Part shown: one piece after another, positions 15,842 to 22,837 of the stretch | Position numbering within the stretch: position 1 is the stretch's first letter | Layout of the letters: every line of letters begins with the position of its first letter | Source of the DNA: an uncultured Clostridia bacterium | Lineage (GTDB): Bacteria > Bacillota_I > Bacilli_A > RF39 > UBA660 | Reading direction: 5' to 3' | Assembly (NCBI GenBank): GCA_947165135.1 | Contig: CAMUZE010000010.1 | Location: forward strand, 1-48,689 | DNA: 48,689 nt | Translations under genes and position numbers: made by a program | Notes under the pieces: generated by a model | What the model saw: the letters and a program-made list of their open reading frames with translations, nothing else | Told to the model about the DNA's origin: nothing | Databases searched by the model: none

Positions 15842-17077
15842 ATGATTATCGAGTTTACATTATCGAATTTTTTATCGTATAAAAATGAAGTTACTTTTAG
15901 TATGCTTGGAAGTGCTAGTGAAGAACATAAAGACAATTATGTTATGTTTGGAGAAAAAAAGATATTAAAAACTGCTGCAATATATGGAGCAAATGCGAGT
16001 GGAAAAAGTAATTTATTCAAAATTCTAACCAATATAATTATGATGATTAGGAGATCTAACATTATGAATTCTGATACTAAATTACCAATTATACCATTTA
16101 AACTAGATAAAAAGTCTGCTAAAAGCCCAAGCGAATTTGAGATAAAATTTATTACCAACGGAATAAGATACGTTTATGGATTTAAAGCAGATGAAAATCA
16201 AATTTTTGAAGAATACCTATATTATTATCCTAATGGAAAGGAGTCATTGATATTTGACAGAAAAAACAATGGATATTCTTTTAAAAGAGAAGATGAAAGC
16301 TTTTTAAAACCAATTGCTTCTAAAACACCATCCAATCGATTCTTTATTGCAAGTGCTACTTATTGGAATTATGAAAGAGCAAAAGATGCATTTAATTTTT
16401 TTGAAAATATATTCAATACAATGTCAGATTTGTCAAAACTTCAGGATGATTCATTTGTTAAATATTATAATGATAAAAGTGGAAAACTTAAAGAATTTGC
16501 TCTTCAATATTTGGCAAAGGCGGATTTAAATATTGTAGGATTTGAGGTAAACAGGATTCTTGTCCCTAGAGAATTACTAAATCTACCTGATTTTATGAAA
16601 AATGACGTGCCTGACCAAATTGAAATGTATGGTGCAAGATTTAAACATAAAAATAGCGATGAATACTTGGATTTTGAAGAAGAATCTATGGGAACAAAGA
16701 TATTGTTTGATTTTATTCCTTATTTGATGAATGCTGTAAATAATGAATCAATTTTAATGATTGATGAGCTAGATAGAAGTTTGCATCCATATTTAATTGA
16801 ATTAATTATTAAAATATTTAATGATAAGGAAATAAATAAATCTAATGCACAGTTGTTATTTAATACTCATGATACTAATTTACTTAATTTAAATAGTCTT
16901 AGAAAAGATCAAATATGGTTTACTGAGAAAGACAATGATACAGGTATTAGTAATTTATATTCACTTGGAGATTTTGCAATTAAAAATACTGAAAATATTG
17001 AAAGGGGATATTTGCTAGGAAGATATGGAGCAATTCCTTTTATAAATAATGATATAAGCCTATGGAAAGAAGAGTAA
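15842..17077 (+). CDS. RloA/AbiL-type AAA ATPase (OLD-like ABC ATPase fold)
   Basis: A 411-residue ATPase. The start at 15842 is set by AAAGGAAGG and by MIIEFTLSNFLSYKNEVTFS, the usual beginning of this family; an in-frame TTG at 15788 lies in the promoter. GANASGKSN near residue 50 is Walker A, EEESMGTKILFDF near 280 is the signature region, ILMIDELDRSLHP near 305 is Walker B, and FNTHDTNLL near 340 the H-loop. The partner gene overlaps by 16 nt and encodes RloB. RloA/RloB pairs correspond to the lactococcal AbiL abortive-infection system and are often found beside restriction genes. The ATPase probably senses infection and controls the RloB effector. Confidence 0.88.
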   Translation: MIIEFTLSNFLSYKNEVTFSMLGSASEEHKDNYVMFGEKKILKTAAIYGANASGKSNLFKILTNIIMMIRRSNIMNSDTKLPIIPFKLDKKSAKSPSEFEIKFITNGIRYVYGFKADENQIFEEYLYYYPNGKESLIFDRKNNGYSFKREDESFLKPIASKTPSNRFFIASATYWNYERAKDAFNFFENIFNTMSDLSKLQDDSFVKYYNDKSGKLKEFALQYLAKADLNIVGFEVNRILVPRELLNLPDFMKNDVPDQIEMYGARFKHKNSDEYLDFEEESMGTKILFDFIPYLMNAVNNESILMIDELDRSLHPYLIELIIKIFNDKEINKSNAQLLFNTHDTNLLNLNSLRKDQIWFTEKDNDTGISNLYSLGDFAIKNTENIERGYLLGRYGAIPFINNDISLWKEE

Positions 17078-17688
17078 TTAGAGAGGATAGAAAGAATAAA
17101 AAATTAAAGCCAAAAAAGATAATACTCATAGCAAGCGAAGGAAAAACTGAGAAAGAATATTTTAATGGATTTAATGGGGTTAATAAAAATTATAGGATTT
17201 TATTTGCAAAAGGAAATAATACAGATTCTAATAATCTAATTTGTAGTCTTATTAATAGCATTAAGAAAAATAAATTAAATGAGTTTGAAGATTTTAATGC
17301 ATTCTGTGTATTTGATATTGATACTTATGGTTTTAAAGAAAATATTAATTTAAAAGCAATCAAAGAATGTATATCAAACAAAATAGTTCCAATCACTTCT
17401 ACACCTTGTATTGAATTATGGTTCTTATTGCATTTTGAGGAAGTAAGCCATTATATTGATAGTAAACAAACTATAGAAAAATTAAAGAATCATATAACAG
17501 ATTATAAAAAAGGAAAAGATATTTATAATGAGTTAATTAATAATATTGATAAAGCAATTATACGTGCTAAAAGACTGGAGCAGAAGCAACTATCTAATGG
17601 CCATACAATTGGAAGTATTAATGCAAATCCAAATACAGAAGTATTTAAATTGATTGAATACTTAAATTATATGGAGAAAACAAATTAA
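17062..17688 (+). CDS. RloB family protein, AbiL-type effector
   Basis: A 208-residue protein starting within the ATPase gene, without a clear ribosome binding site of its own, so probably translated by coupling. After a basic N-terminus (about 1-20) comes LIASEGKTEKEYF near residue 28, then CVFDIDTYGF near 88, then TSTPCIELWFLLHFE near 115. The early Glu and the later Asp-x-Asp recall Toprim-type catalytic layouts, as proposed for RloB. The C-terminal half is helical, with GSINANPNTEVFKLIEYL. It is taken to be the nuclease-like effector of the pair. It ends in a 14-bp hairpin terminator. Confidence 0.85.
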   Translation: MERRVIREDRKNKKLKPKKIILIASEGKTEKEYFNGFNGVNKNYRILFAKGNNTDSNNLICSLINSIKKNKLNEFEDFNAFCVFDIDTYGFKENINLKAIKECISNKIVPITSTPCIELWFLLHFEEVSHYIDSKQTIEKLKNHITDYKKGKDIYNELINNIDKAIIRAKRLEQKQLSNGHTIGSINANPNTEVFKLIEYLNYMEKTN

Positions 17689-17718
17689 AAAACGTTTGCA
17701 ATAATGCAAACGTTTTTT
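17687..17718. terminator. Strong bidirectional terminator between RloB and RhuM-Fic
   Basis: AAAAAACGTTTGCA (17687-17700) and TGCAAACGTTTTTT (17705-17718) form a perfect 14-bp stem with an ATAA loop and T runs on both strands. The convergent genes stop on either side. Its core, TTTGCAATAATGCAAA, resembles the palindrome TTTGCATTTATGCAAA at 15570-15585. Confidence 0.92.
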
Positions 17719-17725
17719 AAAATGC

Positions 17726-18667
17726 TTATTTTAGAAAATTCATTATTAAATCTATTATTATTTCTTTTTCTTTTGGATTTGATTCTGCTATTAAAAGTGT
17801 CATAGCTGTAAGTGTATTATTATCTATTACTTGCTTATTATCTTTATATAAAATATTATAATAATTCAGAAAATATATAAATAGAGTAGCAGCAATTCTT
17901 TTATTACCATCTACAAATGGATGGTTCTTAATTAGAGTATATAAGAAATTACATGCTTTTAATTCAACACTATCATATAAATCTTTATTATCAAATGTAA
18001 GGTATATATCATTAATAATTGATTCTAATCCATGATTTCTTTCTATACCAAATATATTACTATCATTATTGAATTTTAGTTTATTAATTAGATTAATACA
18101 ATCTTCATATTTAATTATTCTTTTATCTTTTGTTCCTTTAACTTTTGATAATTTTTTATGATCATAGCCATCTAATAAATCTAGTGATTTTGTATATTTT
18201 CCGATAACATGTAATATATCTTTTGCTTCTGTATCTGAGATTCTGTCATTTCCTCTATTAGCAATTTCTATTAATTTAACACTTTTTTCTAAAAATTCTA
18301 ATCTTTTTTGATTAATAGCAACACCCTTTAACATATAATCTTTTAAAATAGATGTAGCCCATTTCCTGAATATAATACCATTTTGTGATTTTACTCTATA
18401 ACCGATACTAATTATCATATCAAGATTATAGTATTCTATTTGACGGGTTATTTCTCTATTTCCTTCTTTTTTAACTGTCGCAAATTTTGCGACAGTTGAT
18501 ATGTCTACTTCTTCTTTTAATGCATTATTTATGTGTTTTCTTATTGTTTTGATATCTCTATCAAATAGACTGGCCATTTGATTTGAATTTAACCAAACTG
18601 TCTCGTCTTTCATATTTACTTCTAATTTAATATTTTGATTTTCAAAAATAACAATTTCATTATTCAT
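17726..18667 (-). CDS. RhuM N-terminal domain fused to Fic/Doc domain
   Basis: A 313-residue protein. The start at 18667 is chosen for the AAAGGAGGT before it. Residues 1-120 are a RhuM-type module: ETVWLNSNQMASLFDRD, IRKHINNALKEE, STVAKFATV, YYNLDMIISIGYRV and FRKWATSILKDY. It is related to phage KilA-N/Bro-like DNA-binding regions. A linker helix leads to a C-terminal Fic/Doc fold with HPFVDGNKRIAATLF near residue 260, matching the HPFx(D/E)GN(K/G)R active-site motif. Fic/Doc enzymes modify proteins with AMP or phosphate and often act as toxins or defence effectors. No separate antitoxin such as Phd is next to it. A structured leader with a terminator lies upstream. Confidence 0.87.
   Translation of the reverse strand: MNNEIVIFENQNIKLEVNMKDETVWLNSNQMASLFDRDIKTIRKHINNALKEEVDISTVAKFATVKKEGNREITRQIEYYNLDMIISIGYRVKSQNGIIFRKWATSILKDYMLKGVAINQKRLEFLEKSVKLIEIANRGNDRISDTEAKDILHVIGKYTKSLDLLDGYDHKKLSKVKGTKDKRIIKYEDCINLINKLKFNNDSNIFGIERNHGLESIINDIYLTFDNKDLYDSVELKACNFLYTLIKNHPFVDGNKRIAATLFIYFLNYYNILYKDNKQVIDNNTLTAMTLLIAESNPKEKEIIIDLIMNFLK
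18473..18497. repeat. 25-bp palindrome inside the RhuM coding region
   Basis: Two perfect 12-bp arms, AACTGTCGCAAA and TTTGCGACAGTT, surround one base. It encodes the conserved RhuM segment TVAKFATV, whose near-symmetry partly explains it. A DNA or RNA role is possible but unproven. Confidence 0.6.
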
Positions 18668-18741
18668 TTTATACCTCCTTTTATTGTTATAATTATTTAT
18701 CAAATTATTTTATTCTACATATTTTCTATCCACCTCCTTAG

Positions 18742-18879
18742 AATAAAAAAGGAGATACCTATATAAGTATTTCTACTTACATAAGTATCTCCGCATGCAT
18801 GCAATCTTTTTACCTTGCCTTAAAAAGAAAACCCTAGTCGATCTAATTGTCATAATAACGCTTGGCAAGTAATTATTAC
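18742..18879 (-). ncRNA. Candidate structured leader RNA or small RNA upstream of RhuM-Fic
   Basis: A predicted minus-strand transcript of about 138 nt starts near 18879, after an extended -10 at 18886-18894. It ends at a strong terminator: GGAGATAC and GTATCTCC arms, with an inner AAGTA/TACTT stem (18751-18792 on the plus numbering), then six T. Inside, CTTGCC near the 5' end pairs with GGCAAG about 45 nt later, and a GCATGCATGC palindrome precedes the terminator. No convincing ORF. RhuM-Fic begins 75 nt beyond the terminator, so this could be an attenuator, riboswitch-like leader or antitoxin RNA. I could not match it to a known RNA family. Confidence 0.5.
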
Positions 18880-18885
18880 GATTTA

Positions 18886-18894
18886 ATTATATCA
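18886..18894 (-). promoter_or_regulatory. Extended -10 promoter for the minus-strand RNA
   Basis: On the minus strand TGATATAAT (18894-18886), an extended -10 box; no good -35 hexamer is visible 17 nt upstream. It points toward the structured RNA and RhuM-Fic. Confidence 0.5.
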
Positions 18895-18955
18895 AATATA
18901 TTACAAAGCACATTATTTTTTAGATATGTAGCATACTATATAGTAGGTGTTATGT

Positions 18956-19075
18956 ATGAAAAGTATATTATTTATAATATTTGGAGTATTAATATTTATA
19001 ATGGTAATTTTTGTATATTGTTCACTTAAATTATCTAGTTCTATTAGTAGAATTGAGGAGAAAAAATCTTTTTAG
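18956..19075 (+). CDS. Small single-pass membrane peptide, 39 residues
   Basis: ATG at 18956, stop at 19075. The peptide begins MKSILFIIFGVLIFIMVIF: one hydrophobic helix covers about residues 3-25, followed by a polar tail ending EEKKSF. Only a weak site (TAGGTG) lies upstream. This helix-plus-charged-tail layout resembles small DUF3789-like phage and mobile-element peptides and also type I toxins, but the assignment is uncertain. It lies between the divergent minus-strand RNA promoter and the promoter of the tyrosine kinase gene. Function unknown. Confidence 0.45.
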   Translation: MKSILFIIFGVLIFIMVIFVYCSLKLSSSISRIEEKKSF

Positions 19076-19106
19076 AGTAAAGTATACAATAAAAAGTTAA
19101 TTTTGC

Positions 19107-19135
19107 TTGAAAAAGAACCTATAAATTTATATAAT
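19107..19135 (+). promoter_or_regulatory. Promoter of the kinase/phosphatase operon
   Basis: TTGAAA (19107-19112), 17-nt spacer, TATAAT (19130-19135). It lies 25 nt before the start codon of the kinase gene, and AAAGGAG sits in between. Confidence 0.8.
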
Positions 19136-19159
19136 TAAATAGTGCAAAGGAGTTAGGCT

Positions 19160-20539
19160 ATGGAAGAAATAGATTTATTAGGTTTTTTTGAATACTTTAA
19201 AAAATATATATTTGGAGTTATTGCTGCTTGTATTGCAGCTGCTTTAGTTGTAATTATTTATTATGCTGCATTTAAAACTCAATTATATACAACTAAAACA
19301 AGTGTTATTTTGGTTAAAAATGAAACTAGTACAACAACAGATACTATTAGTCAAAATGATATTGTATTAAACCAAAAACTAGTTTCTACTTATAGACAAA
19401 TTATTAAAAGTAGATTAGTTTTAGAACAAGTTATAAATGATTTAAAATTAGAATATGATTATGATTATTTGAATAAGAGTGTTAATGTTGAAGCAGTAGA
19501 GGACACTGAAATTTTAAAAATAGCAGTTACTGATGAAAATCCAGAACTTGCTGTTAAAATTGCAGATACTGTTGCTGAAGTGTTCTCACGTGAAGTTGTT
19601 AAGATTTATAAAATTAATAATGTTAGTGTACTTGATGTTGCTGAACTTCCAACATATCCATCTAATTATCATTTATTAAGAGATTGTATCCTTGCTTTAT
19701 TTGTTGTATTTGTAGGAGCAACTGGAATTATATTTGTAATCTTCTATTATGATGATAGTTTAAATGATACAAATAATGTTGAAAAAGAAATTGGTATGCC
19801 TATTGTAGCTAGAGTATTTAAAGATTATAGTGGAGATGATATGTTAGTTGTTAACAAACCAAATGCTGCAGCTAGTGAGTGTATTCGTAACTTAAGAACC
19901 AACTTACAATTCTCATCTGTTGATAGTGAACTTAAGACGTTATTAGTCACAAGTACATTCCCAAGTGAAGGTAAGAGTTTTATTTCTGCTAACTTAGCTG
20001 TTTCATTTGCTCAATCTGGTAAGAAAGTATTATTAATGGATTGTGACTTAAGAAAAGGTCGTCAACATAAGATATTTAAGGTTTCTAGTAGATATGGACT
20101 TTCTAACTTACTTGTTGGTAAAGTATCTGATTATTCTGAATATTTATTTAAAACTGAAATAGAAGGGTTATACTTTATTCCAAGAGGTGCTTGTCCTCCA
20201 AACCCTAGTGAACTTTTAAACTCAAAGAAAATGCTTTCTTTATTAAAAGAATTACAAAAAATATTTGATATTATTATTCTTGATGGAGCTCCTGTTATAG
20301 GACTTTCTGACTCTGTAATATTATCATCTTCAATAGATAGAACTGTATTAGTTGCATGTGCTAATAAGACACCTAAGACTCAGCTTATTAATGCTAAAAA
20401 AGCATTACAAGCAGTTGGTGCTAATATAGCTGGTTGTGTTATAAATAATGCTACTGCTAAAAAAGGTAGTCATAGTAGTTATTACTATTATTATGGTTAC
20501 GGAGAAGATGGAAAGAAGACGGAGAAAAGTAAGCAATGA
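19160..20539 (+). CDS. Fused Wzz co-polymerase and BY-kinase (CpsC-CpsD/Wzc type)
   Basis: A 459-residue protein joining two parts that are usually separate in Firmicutes. Residues 1-205 are a Wzz chain-length domain with two membrane helices (about 17-38 and 173-197) around an extracytoplasmic region. Residues 225-459 are a bacterial tyrosine kinase: STFPSEGKSF is Walker A, VLLMDCDLR Walker A', IIILDGAP Walker B, and HSSYYYYYGYGEDG the C-terminal tyrosine cluster that is autophosphorylated. It controls chain length and export of capsule together with the Wzy polymerase. ATGA overlap joins it to the phosphatase gene. It should act on the polysaccharide locus at 0.6-14.8 kb, from which the defence island separates it. 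Confidence 0.92.
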   Translation: MEEIDLLGFFEYFKKYIFGVIAACIAAALVVIIYYAAFKTQLYTTKTSVILVKNETSTTTDTISQNDIVLNQKLVSTYRQIIKSRLVLEQVINDLKLEYDYDYLNKSVNVEAVEDTEILKIAVTDENPELAVKIADTVAEVFSREVVKIYKINNVSVLDVAELPTYPSNYHLLRDCILALFVVFVGATGIIFVIFYYDDSLNDTNNVEKEIGMPIVARVFKDYSGDDMLVVNKPNAAASECIRNLRTNLQFSSVDSELKTLLVTSTFPSEGKSFISANLAVSFAQSGKKVLLMDCDLRKGRQHKIFKVSSRYGLSNLLVGKVSDYSEYLFKTEIEGLYFIPRGACPPNPSELLNSKKMLSLLKELQKIFDIIILDGAPVIGLSDSVILSSSIDRTVLVACANKTPKTQLINAKKALQAVGANIAGCVINNATAKKGSHSSYYYYYGYGEDGKKTEKSKQ

Positions 20540-21243
20540 TAGATATTCACAATCACCTTTTGTTTGGAATTGATGATGGAAGTAAATCTATTGAAGATAG
20601 TATTGATGTTTTAAAGGATATGGCTGATTTTGGATATAAGGCTGTTATATTAACACCACATTATATCAAAGATAGTAATTATGCTAATCCTGCTCGTGAT
20701 AATTATAAGAGATTAAAAGAATTACAAAAAGAATTAATTAAAAATAATATTAATATTAAATTATTTTTAGGAAATGAAATATATATAGATGATAGAATAT
20801 ATGAATTATTAATTAAACAAGAAGTATATCCTTTAAATGGTACTAATTTCATATTAGTAGAGCTTCCTATAAGTGGAGAATATGAAGGATATCAAGAAAT
20901 ATTTTCATTTCTAATAAGTAAAGGATTAAATATAATACTTGCTCATCCAGAAAGATATATTTCATTTCAAAGGGATTTTAGTAAAGTATATGAACTTGAA
21001 AAAATTGGAGTATATTTTCAAAGTAATATAGATAGTCTTGTTGGAAGATATGGTGAAGGTGCTGAAGAGATGATCAAAAGATTATTAAAAGAAAAAAAGA
21101 TATCTTTTTTAGCAACAGATATTCATCGTAAAAAACATAATTATAATATATGGAATACTGCTCGTGAAATAGCACTTAAATATATTAGTGCAGAAGAGTA
21201 TGATATATTAGTAAATAAAAATCCAAGTAAACTAGTTAGTTAA
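20536..21243 (+). CDS. CpsB/YwqE-type PHP-fold tyrosine phosphatase
   Basis: A 235-residue manganese-dependent phosphatase of normal size. MIDIHNHLLFGIDDG begins the PHP domain with its metal-binding His pair. VILTPHYI, LGNEIYIDDR, ILAHPERY and FLATDIHRKKH supply the further His, Glu and Asp ligands. It dephosphorylates the tyrosine cluster of the kinase encoded just upstream, with a 4-nt overlap, so the two are coupled. Together they switch the polymer-export machine between states. A terminator overlaps its stop codon. Confidence 0.92.
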   Translation: MIDIHNHLLFGIDDGSKSIEDSIDVLKDMADFGYKAVILTPHYIKDSNYANPARDNYKRLKELQKELIKNNINIKLFLGNEIYIDDRIYELLIKQEVYPLNGTNFILVELPISGEYEGYQEIFSFLISKGLNIILAHPERYISFQRDFSKVYELEKIGVYFQSNIDSLVGRYGEGAEEMIKRLLKEKKISFLATDIHRKKHNYNIWNTAREIALKYISAEEYDILVNKNPSKLVS

Positions 21244-21255
21244 CTAGTTTTTTTT
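21229..21255 (+). terminator. Intrinsic terminator of the kinase/phosphatase operon
   Basis: AAACTAGTTA (21229-21238) pairs with TAACTAGTTT (21241-21250), only two unpaired bases between, then T run. The stop codon lies in the 3' arm. Confidence 0.85.
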
Positions 21256-21273
21256 ATTTAAAAGAAGATATTA

Positions 21274-21301
21274 TTGACTATTAGTATCAATATGATATAA
21301 T
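21274..21301 (+). promoter_or_regulatory. Promoter of paralogue 1
   Basis: TTGACT (21274-21279), 16-nt spacer containing GTATCAA, TATAAT (21296-21301) with TG one base ahead. Closely similar in sequence to the promoter at 22049-22077. Confidence 0.8.
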
Positions 21302-21333
21302 ACATACTTGATGTGAAAATGAGGGCTTAAATA

Positions 21334-22029
21334 ATGAAAATAATAGATATGTTTAAAGAATTAAAAAAACATGAAGGTGAAGAAATTGAGTGTTATTATT
21401 GGTGGTATGGTAATCCAATTAAATATGAAGATACATTAGAAAAAGTGAAGTATTATAATGGTATTGAATGCAGAAATTCATTTATTCCTTTCATTGGATA
21501 TGGTTGTGCCATAGTTGAAATTAAACTTAAAAGCAATAATAAGGCTATATATTATAATTCAAACATTGAAAATGGTTATGATAGAAGAAACCAAAATGAA
21601 ATTGAAAAATTAAAAGTGATATCTTTTGGTCATGAAATTGTATTTAAACAAAGAAGTAGAAGGGTTACAAAAGAACAAGAAATTAAGACTGAAATTGAAC
21701 TTGCAGATAAACAAGCAAGACTTAAAAAAAGTATTTTAACAAAAAGAGGACTTAAATACGTTCGTGAGGATTTAAGAGAAGAATGGATTAAATATGTTGA
21801 TATCAATACTACAGATTTTTATTCTTGTGGTGTTGTTGAAATGGCATGTGATATGATGGATGAATTAAATAATGGAGCTTCAAGAGAAGATATAACACAA
21901 ATGTTACTTAAAAAAGGTGCAACGACGCGTATGATAGCACTAATTAGAGAAGCTATTTTATATTTTACAAACCTTATGGATGTAATAAATTTACCAAATA
22001 ATACAGGACCTCAAAGGAAATTAAAATAA
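21334..22029 (+). CDS. Tandem paralogue family, member 1 (unknown function)
   Basis: A 231-residue soluble protein of a family I do not recognise. Residues 1-85 look like a small beta-rich domain: MFKELKKHEGEEIECYYW, then FIPFIGYGCAIVEIKLKS and AIYYNSNIENGY. A charged segment (about 105-140) with many Lys/Arg follows, possibly a helix. The C-terminal helical part holds KRGLKYVREDLREEWIKYV, NTTDFYSC, VEMACDMMDELNNGASRE and AILYFTNLMDV. The same order and motifs recur in the next three genes. No signal peptide or membrane helix and no recognisable catalytic motif. It has its own consensus promoter, and GAGGG lies before the ATG. Confidence 0.85.
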   Translation: MKIIDMFKELKKHEGEEIECYYWWYGNPIKYEDTLEKVKYYNGIECRNSFIPFIGYGCAIVEIKLKSNNKAIYYNSNIENGYDRRNQNEIEKLKVISFGHEIVFKQRSRRVTKEQEIKTEIELADKQARLKKSILTKRGLKYVREDLREEWIKYVDINTTDFYSCGVVEMACDMMDELNNGASREDITQMLLKKGATTRMIALIREAILYFTNLMDVINLPNNTGPQRKLK

Positions 22030-22048
22030 TATATTAGATTTGTAAAAT

Positions 22049-22077
22049 TTGACTTTTTGTATCAAATGTGATATAAT
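22049..22077 (+). promoter_or_regulatory. Promoter of paralogue 2
   Basis: TTGACT (22049-22054), 17-nt spacer containing GTATCAA, TATAAT (22072-22077) with TG ahead. It shares -35, spacer core, -10 and leader words (GATxGTGAAAA) with the promoter of paralogue 1, so the promoter was duplicated with the gene. Confidence 0.82.
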
Positions 22078-22106
22078 GTATATGCGATTGTGAAAAAGGG
22101 GGAAAT

Positions 22107-22814
22107 ATGGAAAATATTATTTATGCAGATGGTATGTTTAAAGAACTAAAAAAATATGAAGGACAAGAAATAGTATGTTATTATTGGCATTATGGAAGAG
22201 CCGTTACTTGTGAAGATAAATTAGAAACAGTAAGCTATTTTAGGGGAGTTGAATGTAAAGGTTCATTTATACCATTTATTGGAAGTGGTTGTGCAATTGT
22301 AGGTATAAAACTTAAAAGTAATGGATCAACCATATATTATAATCCAAATATTGAAGAAGGTTACAATTTAACAGACCAAAAAGAAATAGATAAAGTTAGG
22401 GCTTTATCATATGGATCTGAAGTTGTATTTAAACAAAAAAACAGAAGAGATATAAGAGAACAAAACGATAAAAAAAGAAGTGAAAATGCTGATAAAAGAG
22501 CCAAATTAAAAAGACAACTTTTAATTAAAAGAGGTCTTTTACATGTCCATGAAGATTTAAGAGATGAATGGGTTAAACATGTCACAATTAATACAACAGA
22601 TGCATATTCATGTGCTATTATTGAAATGGCATGTGATATAATGGATGCATTGAGTGAAGGTGCAAGTAGAGAAATTATTGCGGAAATTTGTGCTAAAAAA
22701 AGAGCATCTGGGTATTCTATAGGTTGTGCTATTGAAATGGTTTTGCATTTTACAAATCTTTTAGAAGTATTAGCATTACCAGAAAGTACTAATCCACAAA
22801 GAACATTAAAATAA
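22107..22814 (+). CDS. Tandem paralogue family, member 2 (unknown function)
   Basis: A 235-residue protein, the closest relative of member 1. Shared stretches include MFKELKKYEGQEIVCYYW, FIPFIGSGCAIVGIKLKS, IYYNPNIEEGY, KRGLLHVHEDLRDEWVKHV, INTTDAYSC, IEMACDIMDALSEGASRE and the ending NPQRTLK (NTGPQRKLK in member 1). The linker at about 110-145 is strongly basic, with KKRSENADKRAKLKRQ. A Gly-rich ribosome site, AAAAAGGGGG, precedes the ATG. It is driven by its own promoter and probably starts a three-gene transcript with members 3 and 4. Function unknown. Confidence 0.85.
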   Translation: MENIIYADGMFKELKKYEGQEIVCYYWHYGRAVTCEDKLETVSYFRGVECKGSFIPFIGSGCAIVGIKLKSNGSTIYYNPNIEEGYNLTDQKEIDKVRALSYGSEVVFKQKNRRDIREQNDKKRSENADKRAKLKRQLLIKRGLLHVHEDLRDEWVKHVTINTTDAYSCAIIEMACDIMDALSEGASREIIAEICAKKRASGYSIGCAIEMVLHFTNLLEVLALPESTNPQRTLK

Positions 22815-22837
22815 TTTTTAAATATTGGGGGTTCAAA

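Noticed and set aside
18751-18792. Insertion-sequence terminal repeat
   Set aside because: The inverted repeat is a compact hairpin followed by a T run on the minus strand, with no transposase or target duplication nearby. A terminator explains it.
14806-19160. CRISPR array or tracrRNA-like region
   Set aside because: No regularly spaced direct repeats and no cas gene. The short inverted repeats occur singly.
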